Shown here in pieces: positions 43,636 through 52,599 of a stretch of 64,000 nucleotides of DNA. Position numbers and translations under genes: made by a program. The stretch is taken from the NCBI RefSeq assembly GCF_028737255.1, contig NZ_JAQZAN010000001.1, positions 616,567 through 680,566 on the forward strand, read 5' to 3'. Every line of letters starts with the position of its first letter. Position 1 is the first letter of the stretch. The stretch comes from Actinomycetospora straminea. Lineage in GTDB: Bacteria; Actinomycetota; Actinomycetes; Mycobacteriales; Pseudonocardiaceae. The notes beneath the pieces are model-generated. The model was not told the DNA's origin, did no database searches, and saw nothing but the letters and a program-made list of their open reading frames with translations.

Positions 43636-44484
43636 CTACAGGGGAGTGGTGAAGCCGGCGACGGGGCCGCGCAGGAGGGCGACGATCTCGGCCCACAGGC
43701 CGGTGGCGAGCAGCAGGCCGACGACGACGAGCGCGACCCCACCGACGATCTGGATGCGCCGGCTGTGGGCGCGCAGCCAGGCCTGGGCCCGCACGGCGCG
43801 CCCGGCGCCCAGCGCGATGAGCACGAAGGGCCCGCCGAGCCCGACGCAGTAGGCGAGCAGCAGGACGATCCCGCGGACGCCTGCGGAGCCGGCGTCGGTG
43901 CCGCTCGCCAGCGCGACGACCCCGGCGAGCGTCGGCCCGAGGCACGGCGTCCAGCCCAGCCCGAACGTCGCGCCGAGCAGCGGGGCGCCGAGCAGGCCGG
44001 TGCGCGGCACCCAGTGCGGGCGGCTGTCGCGCTGCAGCGCGGGCACGAGGCCGAGGAACACCAGGCCCATGGCCACGGTGACCACGCCGCCGATGCGCTG
44101 CAGCAGGGCCTCGTTGGCGAGCAGGGCGTCGGCGAGCCAGACGACCGAGCCGAGGCCGAGGACGAACACCACGGTGAAGCCGAGGACGAACAGCGCCGCG
44201 GCCCCGGCGACCCGGAGGCGTCGCGAGCGGCGGGGCGCGGCGGTCGCGGTGCCGGCCGTCGGGAGCTCGCCCGTCACGGCCGCCCGCCGCTCGGCGGCCT
44301 GGAGGCGCGCCTCGTCCTCGGTGACGGCCGGGGCGTCGGCGCCCACGAGGCCGGCGAGGTAGGCGAGGTAGCCCGGCACCAGCGGCACGACGCAGGGCGA
44401 GGCGAAGCTGACCGCACCCGCGGCCACCGACAGCAGCACCGCGAGCAGGACGGGGCCGGACGTGGCCACCTCGGTCAGGTTCAT
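43636..44484 (-). CDS. ccdA: Thiol-disulfide electron shuttle CcdA
   Basis: Six-helix membrane protein (282 residues) that passes reducing equivalents from cytoplasmic thioredoxin to the outside, keeping apocytochrome c cysteines reduced. The redox pair is C31 in SFASPCVVPLVPGY and C181 in GWTPCLGPTLAG. A Thr/Ala/Arg-rich cytoplasmic loop of ~45 residues separates helices one and two. First gene of the ccdA-resB-ccsB operon. Confidence 0.94.
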   Translation of the reverse strand: MNLTEVATSGPVLLAVLLSVAAGAVSFASPCVVPLVPGYLAYLAGLVGADAPAVTEDEARLQAAERRAAVTGELPTAGTATAAPRRSRRLRVAGAAALFVLGFTVVFVLGLGSVVWLADALLANEALLQRIGGVVTVAMGLVFLGLVPALQRDSRPHWVPRTGLLGAPLLGATFGLGWTPCLGPTLAGVVALASGTDAGSAGVRGIVLLLAYCVGLGGPFVLIALGAGRAVRAQAWLRAHSRRIQIVGGVALVVVGLLLATGLWAEIVALLRGPVAGFTTPL

Positions 44485-44812
44485 GACCCGTCCAGGGTAG
44501 GACGCGGCGGTCGTGCGCGCGTGAGCACGGGGGCCGATCTCCGACGATGTGTCGTAGGAGACGGCCCCGACCGGCGCCGGAATTCGGTGGCGGCCCCGGC
44601 CCGGGAGCTCCTACCGTCCCCGCTCGTGGACATCGACTCCTGAGGCGCCGGGCCCGTCCGCGGCCCGCGCCCCCTCCGCTGCCCTCCCGCCGCCCGCGTC
44701 CCGGGCGTGATCGGGGAGCCCGTGCGGTCGATGTCGATCTCCCTCGTGACCGTGCGGGCTGTCCGGTCCTCCCCCCCGCCGGCGGCGTCCGCCGACCACC
44801 AGGAGGTCCTCC
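44485..44812. other. Intergenic region with a large imperfect palindrome
   Basis: Between ccdA (minus) and a small plus-strand ORF there are 328 bases without a supported gene. A long palindrome, 44530-44568, pairs GGGGCCG-A-TCTCC-G-ACGA with its complement across a TGTG loop (16 pairs, one bulge, one mismatch). It is 46 bases upstream of ccdA and could be an operator or part of a structured leader. Nothing else was recognised. Confidence 0.45.
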
Positions 44813-45013
44813 GTGCGAGACGCCACACCGCCCGCGCAGTCCATCCCGTCCACCCGGCCCGCGCCCGCCAACCGCGCCGAGCGCCGTGCCGCGGCCCGCG
44901 GCCGATCGGCGGGCACCGACGGCCGCCCCGCCGCCCCGCGCCGCACCGGCCCGCGGACGGACAGCCGGTTGGCGCGAGCCCGCGCCGACTTCGTCGCCCG
45001 CCGCAGCGGGTAG
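44813..45013 (+). CDS. Small basic protein, function unknown
   Basis: 66 residues, GTG start with GGAGG five bases upstream. Sequence is Arg/Ala/Pro-rich with NRAERRAAARGRSAG in the middle and RLARARADFVARRSG at the end; no known domain. Third positions are G/C-rich as in coding sequence, but in such GC-rich DNA that alone is weak support. Its stop is nine bases from the convergent stop of the zinc-ribbon gene. Confidence 0.4.
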   Translation: MRDATPPAQSIPSTRPAPANRAERRAAARGRSAGTDGRPAAPRRTGPRTDSRLARARADFVARRSG

Positions 45014-45022
45014 CGGCGGTCG

Positions 45023-45445
45023 CTAGTTGTTCCGCGCCGCGTGGCCGTTGGTGCCGCCGTCGTGGGGCGCGGACCAGGGGGCGGCGCCGGGCATGCCCGG
45101 CGCCGCCTGCTGCTGGGGGTACGGCGGGTACTGCTGCTGGCCGTACGGCCCCGCCGGGTACTGCCCCGCCTGGTACTGCCCGGGCAGCGGCGGCGGGCCC
45201 GCGGCGCCGGCCGGCGGGGCCTGCCGGAGCTGCTCGGCCTGGCCCTTGTCGACCCACATGAGGAAGCCGCAGGCCGTGCACTGCGTCGCGTACCGGGTGC
45301 GGATCGGGAAGAGCGGGATGAAGAACAGCGTGAACTTCGTGACCGCGCGGATGACCGCGTTGGCGGCCGAGCGGTGACAGTTCACGCACGTCAGCACGAC
45401 CATGGCGAGCTGGGTGACGGTGCGACGGGTGCCGAAGATGATCAC
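45023..45445 (-). CDS. Zinc-ribbon membrane-associated protein
   Basis: 140 residues. A zinc-ribbon-like set of cysteines (CVNCH at 20-24 and CTACG at 56-60) flanks a hydrophobic helix (AVTKFTLFFIPLFPI), followed by a Pro/Gln/Tyr/Gly-rich tail (QYPAGPYGQQQYPPYPQQQ). This layout is that of small actinobacterial zinc-ribbon proteins of unknown role. GTG start (VIIFGTRRTV) with GGGGGT upstream. It interrupts the tlpA-ccdA pairing expected from M. tuberculosis. Confidence 0.75.
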   Translation of the reverse strand: MIIFGTRRTVTQLAMVVLTCVNCHRSAANAVIRAVTKFTLFFIPLFPIRTRYATQCTACGFLMWVDKGQAEQLRQAPPAGAAGPPPLPGQYQAGQYPAGPYGQQQYPPYPQQQAAPGMPGAAPWSAPHDGGTNGHAARNN

Positions 45446-45520
45446 GAGTACCCCCGGGGAGCGGTCCTGTGGGTGAGCCTCCCAGATCGGGTGAGGTCGC
45501 GGGAGGTGATCAGCTCGCGG

Positions 45521-46099
45521 TCAGCTCAACGGCGCCGGCTCCGCCGCGACGCGGTCGACCACGGGCTGCAGGTCCGAGGCCAGGACCGCGGTGAGGAAGA
45601 CGGCCGCGACCCGGTGCCGGCGGTCCAGCACGATCGTCGACGGCACCGCGTTGCGCGGGTAGCCGCGCAGCACGAGCAGCGACCGGCCCGGCGGGTCGAA
45701 GATCGACGGGTAGACGACGCCGCGGTCGCGGACGAAGTCGGCGGCGGCGCTGCGCTGGTCGCGCACGTCGATCCCGAGGAACTGCACGCCCCGCGGCGCC
45801 GACGCGACGGCGACCTGGTCGAGGGCGCCGGCCTCGGCCCGGCACGGCCCGCACCACGAGCCCCACACGTTGAGCACGACGACCTGGCCCCGCCACGCCT
45901 CGGTCGACAGCTGCCGGCCGGGCTCGAGCAGGCTCTCCCCGCTCACCGCCGGCAGCACCCCGCGGGTCTCGGGCGGGTCGTAGACGACGGTGGTCCGCCC
46001 GCCGGTGCCGCCGAAGGTGAACTCGCCCTCCGGGGCGTCCGACGACGAGCACCCGGCGACGAGCAGCAGCGCCGCCAGCGCCAGCAGGAGCGCGCGCAC
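45521..46099 (-). CDS. TlpA/ResA-like thioredoxin-fold lipoprotein
   Basis: Exported 192-residue thiol-disulfide oxidoreductase. LLLVAGCSSS is a lipobox (C17), so the mature protein is anchored outside the membrane. The thioredoxin active site is WGSWCGPCRAEAG (C83, C86), followed by FLGIDVRDQ and the cis-proline region NAVPSTIVLD. It likely receives electrons from CcdA and reduces apocytochrome c before haem attachment. GTG start one base after the phosphatase stop. Confidence 0.9.
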   Translation of the reverse strand: MRALLLALAALLLVAGCSSSDAPEGEFTFGGTGGRTTVVYDPPETRGVLPAVSGESLLEPGRQLSTEAWRGQVVVLNVWGSWCGPCRAEAGALDQVAVASAPRGVQFLGIDVRDQRSAAADFVRDRGVVYPSIFDPPGRSLLVLRGYPRNAVPSTIVLDRRHRVAAVFLTAVLASDLQPVVDRVAAEPAPLS

Positions 46100-46100
46100 G

Positions 46101-46745
46101 TCAGGCCCCCGTGGCCGTCGGGTCGGTGACGCCGCCGGGCTCGGCGTAGGCGATGTCGGCGAGGCTCTCGTCGTCGAAGACGAAGCTCGTCACCGAGCCC
46201 AGCGAGCACTGCCGGCGGCGCGGGTCGTGCCAGAGCCGCTCGCCGGCCAGGAAGCGGCGCAGGGTCCAGATCGGCAGCTGGTGCGACACGCACACCGCCT
46301 CGTGCCCGGCCGCCGCCGTCCGCGCGCGGTGCACGACGCCGAGCATGCGGTGCGCGATCTCGAGGTAGGGCTCGCCCCACGACGGGCGGAACGGGTTGCG
46401 CAGCAGCGGCCAGTACTCGGGCCGCCGCAGGGCCCCGTCGCCGACCCCGACCGTGAGCCCCTCGAAGGCGTTGCCGGCCTCGATGAGTCGCTCGTCGGTG
46501 ACCGGCACCAGGTCCAGCGTCTCCGCGATCGGGACGGCGGTCTCCTGCGCGCGCTGCATCGGCGAGACGTACAGGGCGGTGACGTCGTTGCCCCCGAGGT
46601 GCGCGGCGGCCCGCCGCGCCTGCTCGCGGCCCCGGTCGGAGAGGCCGTAGCCGGGCAGGCGACCGTAGAGGATCTTCTCGGGGTTGTGGACCTCGCCGTG
46701 CCGGACCAGGTGGACGGTGGTGCGGACCGTGCCCTCAGCGCTCAC
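46101..46745 (-). CDS. Histidine phosphatase (phosphoglycerate mutase-like) protein
   Basis: 214-residue member of the histidine phosphatase superfamily. [11 protein letters not shown] holds the catalytic His16 (RHG), [10 protein letters not shown] follows, and [17 protein letters not shown] contains the second histidine. Substrate unknown; it sits between hemL and the TlpA-like gene as in M. tuberculosis (Rv0524-Rv0526, from memory), which suggests a conserved but undefined link to haem or cytochrome synthesis. GTG overlaps the hemL stop by four bases. Confidence 0.88.
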   Translation of the reverse strand: MSAEGTVRTTVHLVRHGEVHNPEKILYGRLPGYGLSDRGREQARRAAAHLGGNDVTALYVSPMQRAQETAVPIAETLDLVPVTDERLIEAGNAFEGLTVGVGDGALRRPEYWPLLRNPFRPSWGEPYLEIAHRMLGVVHRARTAAAGHEAVCVSHQLPIWTLRRFLAGERLWHDPRRRQCSLGSVTSFVFDDESLADIAYAEPGGVTDPTATGA

Positions 46746-48082
46746 GAACCCTCCGGCGCGGTGGCCGCGGCCGCCGCTCGCGCCGCGGCCGGCAGCGCGT
46801 CGGCGATCACCGCGAACGCGTCGTCGTCGAGCGCGGCGGAGATGAAGCACGCCTCGAACGCGCTCGGCGGGGCGTAGACGCCGTGGTCGAGCAGGGCGTG
46901 GAAGAAGGGCGGGAAGCGCCAGGTCTCGGCCGCGCGCATGTCCTCGAAGTTCCGCCCCTCCCCCTCGGCGAAGCGGATCGAGATCAGCGAGCCCGCCCGC
47001 TGGACGGTGTGCACGACGCCGGCCTCGGACAGGGCGTCGGTGAACAGCCCGTGGAGCCGGTCGGCGTGGGCGTCCAGCGCCGTGTAGACCTCCGGGGTCG
47101 CGTGGCGCAGCGTCGTGAGCCCGGCCGCGACGGCCACGGGGTTCCCGGCCAGCGTGCCCGCCTGGTAGACGGGGCCGGCCGGCGCGAGCTGGGCCATGAC
47201 GTCGGCGCGCCCGCCGAACGCCGCGGCCGGCAGCCCGCCGGACATGACCTTGCCGAAGCAGTAGAGGTCGCCGGCGACGCCCTCGAGGCCGTACCAGCCC
47301 GCGGACGAGACGCGAAACCCCGTCATCACCTCGTCGACGATGAGGAGCGCGCCGTGGGCCCCGCAGAGGCGCTTGAGGCCGGCGTTGAAGCCGTCGTCCG
47401 GGGCGACCGCGCCCATGTTGCCCGCGGCCGCCTCGGTGATGACGCAGGCGATGTCCTGGCCGCGTTCGGCGAACACCTGCGCGACGCCGTCGAGGTCGTT
47501 GTAGGGCAGGACGATCGTGTCGGTCGCCTGCGCGCCGGTGACCCCGGGCGTCGACGGCAGCCCGAAGGTGGCGACGCCCGAGCCCGCCTCGGCGAGCAGG
47601 GCGTCGACGTGGCCGTGGTAGCAGCCGGCGAACTTCACGACGACGCTGCGCCCGGTGAACCCGCGCGCGAGACGCACCGCGCTCATCGTCGCCTCGGTGC
47701 CCGAGTTGACCAGACGTACCTGCTCGACGGGCTCGACACGGCGCACGAGCTCCTCGGCGAGCTCGACCTCGCCGCCGGTCGGCGTCCCGAACGACAGGCC
47801 CGCGGACGCGGCCTCGCGCACCGCCTCGACGACGGCGGGGTGCGCGTGCCCGAGGATCATCGGCCCCCAGGAGCTGACCAGGTCGACGTAGCGGTTGCCG
47901 TCGGCGTCGGTGAGCCACGGCCCGGTGCCGGCCACCATGAACCGCGGGGTGCCGCCGACCGACCGGAAGGCGCGGACCGGGGAGTTGACCCCGCCCGGGA
48001 CCACCTGCTCGGCGCGCGCGAAGAGCTCGGCGCTGCGCTCGACGCTCGACGTGCCGGTGCCCGTCATCGCTGTACTGGTCAC
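46742..48082 (-). CDS. hemL: Glutamate-1-semialdehyde 2,1-aminomutase
   Basis: PLP enzyme of 446 residues that converts glutamate-1-semialdehyde into 5-aminolevulinate, the step after HemA in the C5 haem pathway. [13 protein letters not shown] is the family N-terminus; [16 protein letters not shown] binds phosphate; [13 protein letters not shown] and [13 protein letters not shown] carry the PLP aspartate and the Schiff-base lysine K278. GTG start at 48082 or ATG (MTGTGTSS) at 48067. Lies 56 bases downstream of the kinase gene on the same strand. Confidence 0.96.
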   Translation of the reverse strand: MTSTAMTGTGTSSVERSAELFARAEQVVPGGVNSPVRAFRSVGGTPRFMVAGTGPWLTDADGNRYVDLVSSWGPMILGHAHPAVVEAVREAASAGLSFGTPTGGEVELAEELVRRVEPVEQVRLVNSGTEATMSAVRLARGFTGRSVVVKFAGCYHGHVDALLAEAGSGVATFGLPSTPGVTGAQATDTIVLPYNDLDGVAQVFAERGQDIACVITEAAAGNMGAVAPDDGFNAGLKRLCGAHGALLIVDEVMTGFRVSSAGWYGLEGVAGDLYCFGKVMSGGLPAAAFGGRADVMAQLAPAGPVYQAGTLAGNPVAVAAGLTTLRHATPEVYTALDAHADRLHGLFTDALSEAGVVHTVQRAGSLISIRFAEGEGRNFEDMRAAETWRFPPFFHALLDHGVYAPPSAFEACFISAALDDDAFAVIADALPAAARAAAAATAPEGS

Positions 48083-48138
48083 GGGGCCAGTCTCCCAGCC
48101 GCGCGCGGGCCCCGCCGTGGCCGGGACCGTGAGCCGCG

Positions 48139-50241
48139 TCAGCCGGGCAGGGCCGTGCCGGCCGGGGGCAGGAGCCCGGTGACGGCACGCTCGACGACGG
48201 CGCAGTCGGGGCCGACGACCTCGGCGGCGTAGGGCGCGGCGTCCCACCCGAGCAGGCCCCGGCAGGTCCCGCCGTCCTCGGCGACGATGTAGGGACCCTG
48301 GCGCGGCCCGTCTGGCGCGTTCCAGGAGCTCACGGTCTCGCCGGTGCGCGAGCCGCGCGCGTTCACCTCGGCCGCGACGTCGCCGGCGCCGTTCCACCGC
48401 GACCAGGTCACCGTGGTGCCCTCGGCACCGGTGCAGCTGCGCACCTCGCGCGGGACGATCCCGGACGTGCCGGCGGTCGGCGTCGCCGCCCCGCAGCCCG
48501 CGCGGGCCGCCGCCGGGATGGTGCGCTCGACCGCGCGCAGCTCGTCGGCCGACGGCCACGGGGTGCTCGCGAACGTCGCGGCGACGCCCGCGCACCGGTC
48601 CTGCGGCGCGTAGATCTGCAGCATGGTGGCCAGACCCTCGTAGGCGGCGAGCAGCGTGCAGTCGCCGCTGTAGGTCGTCTGCCAGTACGGGCCCTGCACC
48701 ACGCCGCCGCGCTGCCAGGTCCGCAGGCCGTCGATCGAGGGCACCGAGGTGTACGAGAGCACGCGGTTCGCGGCCTCGGCGGGCGTGCTCCAGCGGGCGT
48801 AGGCGGCCGTCGCGTCACCCCGGGTGCACTGCACCACCTCGACCGGGCGCACGGCCGACGGCCGCTGCTCGTAGAAGCTGGGGTCGCCGGGCACGCAGCC
48901 GCCCGCCGCGCTGTCCGGGAAGCTCTGGGCGAGGGTCGCCGGGGCGCCCGTGGCGATCGCGACCGGTCCGGACGAGCCGCGGTCGACGACCACGAGCAGC
49001 GTGACCACCACGGCCGCGACCAGCACCAGCGCGCCCACGACGATCGCGATCGTGCGGCCGCGGCGGCCCGCGCCACCCTGCCCGCCCTGCCCGCCCGGCC
49101 CGCCGGGCGTCGTCGTCGGCGGGAGCGACCAGGGGCTCGGCCCGCCCCACCCGGTCGGGCCGCCGGGAGCCGCCGGCGACCAGGCCTGCGCCGGCGCAGC
49201 ACCCGGCCCGCTGACCGGTGCCCCCGCCGACCGGGGCCCGCTGTCCCAGCGGATGCCGCCCGGGGGCGGCGCGCCCGTCCCCGGCCCGACGTAGGTCGCG
49301 CGCCCGTGCTCGGCCCCGGGAGCGACGCCGGGCCCGCCCGGCGACGGGGCCGGCGCGGGCACGGGGGCGGGCACCGCGCGGCCCTCGAGCGCGGCGCGCG
49401 CGGCGTCCGCCAGCTCGCCCGCCGAGGCGAACCGCTCCTCCGGGCGCTTGGCCAGGCCCCGCAGCACCACGGCGTCCAGGGCGGGCGGCAGGCCCGGGCG
49501 GCGCGACGACGGCGGCGCCGGCGTGACCGTGAGGTGCTGGTGCAGCATCGCCGGCATGTCGCCGTCGAACGGCGGCGCGCCGACGAGGCACTCGTGGAGC
49601 ACGACGGCCAGGGCGTAGACGTCGGCGCGGCGGTCGACCGCGGCGCCCTCGAACTGCTCGGGCGCCATGTAGGCGAGCGTGCCGAGCGTCGTGCCGGTGC
49701 CGGTGAGCGCGCGACCCCCGGTCGACGACTGCGCGAGGCGCACGATGCCGAAGTCGACGAGGTGCACGAAGTCCCGCCCGGGGCTGACGAGCACGTTGCC
49801 GGGCTTGACGTCGCGGTGCACGAGGTCGTGGGCGTGGGCGTCGTCGAGGGCGTCGGCGACCTGCCCGACGATCGCCACCGCGCGGGCCGGGTCGAGCGGC
49901 CCCTCGTCGGCGATCAGCCGGGCGAGGTCGCGGCCCTCGACGAGGCGCATGTCGAGGAACAGGCGCCCGTCGATGACCCCGAAGTCGTGGATCGGGATGA
50001 CGTGCGGCGACGACAGGCGGGCGGCGGTGCGGCACTCGCGCTCGAAGCGCTCGCGGATCTCGGGGTCGTCGGCGAGGTCGGGCGTCAGGCACTTGAGGGC
50101 GACCTCGCGGTCGCGGCGGGTGTCGTAGGCGCGGTGGACCTCGCCCATGCCGCCCCGGCCGAGGCGGCCCTCCAGCCGGTAGGGGCCGAAGGTCGATCCC
50201 GCTGCCGGACCCCCCGACGGACCGGGCGGCGACCCCGTCAT
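48139..50241 (-). CDS. Receptor-type Ser/Thr protein kinase with duplicated extracellular module
   Basis: 700 residues. The kinase domain (about 20-285) has [14 protein letters not shown]50 in [12 protein letters not shown] (142-149), DFG (163-165) and APE, so it should be active. A Pro/Gly-rich linker, one transmembrane helix ([20 protein letters not shown]) and an outer region follow. The outer region has two similar halves, each with four cysteines and a shared QGPY; PASTA repeats are absent. A TATCCT sequence (50298-50293, minus strand) could be the -10 element. The adjacent hemL suggests, but does not prove, a link between an outside signal and haem synthesis. Confidence 0.92.
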   Translation of the reverse strand: MTGSPPGPSGGPAAGSTFGPYRLEGRLGRGGMGEVHRAYDTRRDREVALKCLTPDLADDPEIRERFERECRTAARLSSPHVIPIHDFGVIDGRLFLDMRLVEGRDLARLIADEGPLDPARAVAIVGQVADALDDAHAHDLVHRDVKPGNVLVSPGRDFVHLVDFGIVRLAQSSTGGRALTGTGTTLGTLAYMAPEQFEGAAVDRRADVYALAVVLHECLVGAPPFDGDMPAMLHQHLTVTPAPPSSRRPGLPPALDAVVLRGLAKRPEERFASAGELADAARAALEGRAVPAPVPAPAPSPGGPGVAPGAEHGRATYVGPGTGAPPPGGIRWDSGPRSAGAPVSGPGAAPAQAWSPAAPGGPTGWGGPSPWSLPPTTTPGGPGGQGGQGGAGRRGRTIAIVVGALVLVAAVVVTLLVVVDRGSSGPVAIATGAPATLAQSFPDSAAGGCVPGDPSFYEQRPSAVRPVEVVQCTRGDATAAYARWSTPAEAANRVLSYTSVPSIDGLRTWQRGGVVQGPYWQTTYSGDCTLLAAYEGLATMLQIYAPQDRCAGVAATFASTPWPSADELRAVERTIPAAARAGCGAATPTAGTSGIVPREVRSCTGAEGTTVTWSRWNGAGDVAAEVNARGSRTGETVSSWNAPDGPRQGPYIVAEDGGTCRGLLGWDAAPYAAEVVGPDCAVVERAVTGLLPPAGTALPG

Positions 50242-50322
50242 CCCGACCTCCCCCTGGCTGCGGCGGACGGTGGTCGTCGCGGCGCCGGACGGAGGATACG
50301 GTCGCGACCCCCGATCAGGCGA

Positions 50323-50712
50323 TCACGCGGTGCGCTCGGACCCCGTCGCCGTGGTCGCGTGCTCGGGTGCGGTGGGCTCGGGGGCGGCGGGCCCGGCCGT
50401 CGGGCTCCCGGCGGCCTCGGTGGTCCCGGCGGGCTCGGTGGTCCCGGCCGTCCCGGTGGGCTCGGTGTCCCCGGTCGTCTCCCCGCGCCGCGCGGCCCGC
50501 AGTGCCGGTACGGCGACCAGCGCGGTGAGCACCGCGGCGACGCCCGCGACGGTGCCGCCGAGCAGGAGGCCGCCGACGAGGTGGAGCTGGCGGATCGGGG
50601 TCACGAGCAGCCCGCCCGTCGTCTCGCGGACCTCCACCCCGGCGATCAGCAGCACGACCGCGGCGACGGCGAGCACCACGGCGGCGCCGGTGAGCAGGAG
50701 CGCGCGCCTCAC
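50323..50712 (-). CDS. Two-helix membrane protein, function unknown
   Basis: 129 residues with helices ALLLTGAAVVLAVAAVVLLI and HLVGGLLLGGTVAGVAAVLT, then a Thr/Ala/Pro/Glu-rich tail. The segment VRETTGGLLVTPIRQLHLVG between the helices is the most distinctive part. GTG start overlaps the stop of the next gene upstream by four bases, so it belongs to the rex-hem operon as the last gene. No domain recognised. Confidence 0.65.
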   Translation of the reverse strand: MRRALLLTGAAVVLAVAAVVLLIAGVEVRETTGGLLVTPIRQLHLVGGLLLGGTVAGVAAVLTALVAVPALRAARRGETTGDTEPTGTAGTTEPAGTTEAAGSPTAGPAAPEPTAPEHATTATGSERTA

Positions 50713-51179
50713 GACACCGCCCGCGTGCGCAGGAGGTCCTCGAGCGCCCGGCGCAGCGCCGCCCCGTCGCGCGCCCACGCGACCGCGCGGGTGCCGTCGG
50801 ACAGGCGCAGCACCACCGGCTGCAGGCGGCGCGGCACGACCGGGCCGTCGCCGAGCACCCGCACGCCGTGGTGCTCCTCGTCGGCCGGGCGCAGCGACGT
50901 GACCTGCGACATCGGCAGGCGGGTGGTGCCCTGCACGAGCACGGAGGGTGTCAGCTCGACCCGCAGGAAGCGGCGGCGGCTGCGCACGAGCACGAGGGTG
51001 TAGAGGAACACGAGCAGCCCGACGCCGAGCCACAGTGACACCGACACCCCGCCGGGCGCGAGGCTCTCCAGCCCGATCCCGGCGACGGCGAGCACCGGGC
51101 CGAACAGCAGGATCCAGGGCCGGGTGCCGGTCTCGGCGTAGAGCACCGGCTCGGCGCGGGTGTCGTCCGGGGCCGTCAT
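50709..51179 (-). CDS. PH-like (DUF3093-like) membrane protein
   Basis: 156 residues with two helices (PWILLFGPVLAVAGIGLESL, VSLWLGVGLLVFLYTLVLV) and a soluble C-terminal domain with RRRFLRVELTPSVLVQGTTR, a beta-rich pattern like DUF3093/PH-like actinobacterial proteins. Function unknown. ATG overlaps the upstream stop (ATGA). Co-transcription with hemB is indicated by the overlaps. Confidence 0.6.
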   Translation of the reverse strand: MTAPDDTRAEPVLYAETGTRPWILLFGPVLAVAGIGLESLAPGGVSVSLWLGVGLLVFLYTLVLVRSRRRFLRVELTPSVLVQGTTRLPMSQVTSLRPADEEHHGVRVLGDGPVVPRRLQPVVLRLSDGTRAVAWARDGAALRRALEDLLRTRAVS

Positions 51180-51613
51180 GCCGATCGGCCGAACCAGGCC
51201 CGGGCCGCGGGCAGGTGCAGCAGGCCCGCCGCGACGACGAACGCGACGAACCACACGCCACCGGCCCCGAGGAACGTGACCTGGACCAGGCCCGCGATCG
51301 CCAGCACCGCGCCCAGCACCGTCAGCCCGGCGCGCGCGGTGCGCGACGCGCCGCGCAGCCGCCGGGCCGCGACGAGGGTGGCGACGCCCGCGGCGGCGAG
51401 CACGACCATCGCACCGACCACGGCGATCGGCCCGGTGCCCGGGTCGAGGTCGCCGAACGCGAGCCCCAGGCCGAAGAGCAGCGCGGTCCCGATCATGAGG
51501 ACACCGAGCACGGTCCACAGCACGATCGCCGCGGTGACGATCCCGGGGCGGCCGGGCTCCTCCTCGGGCGGGGTCACCGACCGGGAGGCCGGCGCGTGGT
51601 CGGCCACCGTCAC
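51176..51613 (-). CDS. Four-helix membrane protein downstream of hemB
   Basis: 145 residues, four predicted helices ([80 protein letters not shown]). A membrane protein in the same place follows hemB in M. tuberculosis (Rv0513, from memory), so the link is conserved, but no function is known. GTG overlaps the hemB stop by four bases. Confidence 0.7.
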   Translation of the reverse strand: MTVADHAPASRSVTPPEEEPGRPGIVTAAIVLWTVLGVLMIGTALLFGLGLAFGDLDPGTGPIAVVGAMVVLAAAGVATLVAARRLRGASRTARAGLTVLGAVLAIAGLVQVTFLGAGGVWFVAFVVAAGLLHLPAARAWFGRSA

Positions 51614-52599
51614 CGGTCCAGCCAGGCGGCGGCCTCGGTGGCCCAGTACGTCAGCACGATGTCCGCGCCGGCGCGCCGGATGCCCGTGAGGGACTCGAGG
51701 ATCGTGCGCTCGCGGTCGAGCCAGCCGCGCTCGACCGCCGCGGAGATCATCGCGTACTCGCCGGAGACCTGGTACGCCGCGACCGGGACGTCCGCGGCGT
51801 CGGCGACCCGGCGCAGGACGTCGAGGTAGCCCATCGCCGGCTTGACCATGACGATGTCGGCGCCCTCGTCGAGGTCGAGCGCCACCTCGCGCGCGGCCTC
51901 GCGGCCGTTGGCGGGGTCCTGCTGGTAGGTGCGCCGGTCGCCCTGCAGCTGCGAGTCGACGGCCTCGCGGAACGGGCCGTAGAACGCGCTCGCGTACTTG
52001 GCCGAGTAGGCGAGGATCGCGGTGTCGCGGAACCCGGCCTCGTCGAGCGCGGCCCGGATGACGCCGACCTGGCCGTCCATCATCCCGCTGGGTGCGACGA
52101 CGTGGGCGCCGGCGCGGGCCTGGGCCACCGCCATCTCGCCGTAGATCGGCAGGGTGGCGTCGTTGTCGACGTTCCCGTCGGCGTCGAGGACCCCGCAGTG
52201 GCCGTGGTCGGTGAACTCGTCGAGGCAGGTGTCCGCCATGACGGGCAGGGCGTCGCCGACCTCGGCGCGCACGTCGCCCAGCGCCACGTTGAGGATGCCC
52301 CCGGGGTCGACGGCGCCGGACCCGACCGCGTCGTGGCGGGCGGGCACGCCGAACAGCATGATCCCGCCGACCCCCGCGGCCGCCGCCTCCGCCGCCGCCT
52401 TGCGCACCGACTCGCGGGTGTGCTGGACGACGCCCGGCATCGACGAGATCGGGCGCGGGGCGTCGAGCCCCTCCGCGACGAACACCGGCAGGACGAGGTG
52501 GCGCGGGCGCACCTCGGTCTCGGCGACGAGACGCCGCACGCCGGGGTTGGCGCGCAGGCGGCGGGGACGGTCGGCCGGGAAGGATCGGGGGGTGGACAT
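51610..52599 (-). CDS. hemB: Delta-aminolevulinic acid dehydratase (porphobilinogen synthase)
   Basis: 329-residue TIM-barrel enzyme joining two 5-aminolevulinates into porphobilinogen. The Schiff-base lysines are K201 ([14 protein letters not shown]) and K253 ([10 protein letters not shown]). The metal loop is [14 protein letters not shown] (C125, D127, C135): it keeps two of the three cysteines of zinc enzymes and has Asp for the middle one, so the metal preference is uncertain. The ATG shares one base with the hemD stop (TGATG). Confidence 0.96.
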   Translation of the reverse strand: MSTPRSFPADRPRRLRANPGVRRLVAETEVRPRHLVLPVFVAEGLDAPRPISSMPGVVQHTRESVRKAAAEAAAAGVGGIMLFGVPARHDAVGSGAVDPGGILNVALGDVRAEVGDALPVMADTCLDEFTDHGHCGVLDADGNVDNDATLPIYGEMAVAQARAGAHVVAPSGMMDGQVGVIRAALDEAGFRDTAILAYSAKYASAFYGPFREAVDSQLQGDRRTYQQDPANGREAAREVALDLDEGADIVMVKPAMGYLDVLRRVADAADVPVAAYQVSGEYAMISAAVERGWLDRERTILESLTGIRRAGADIVLTYWATEAAAWLDR

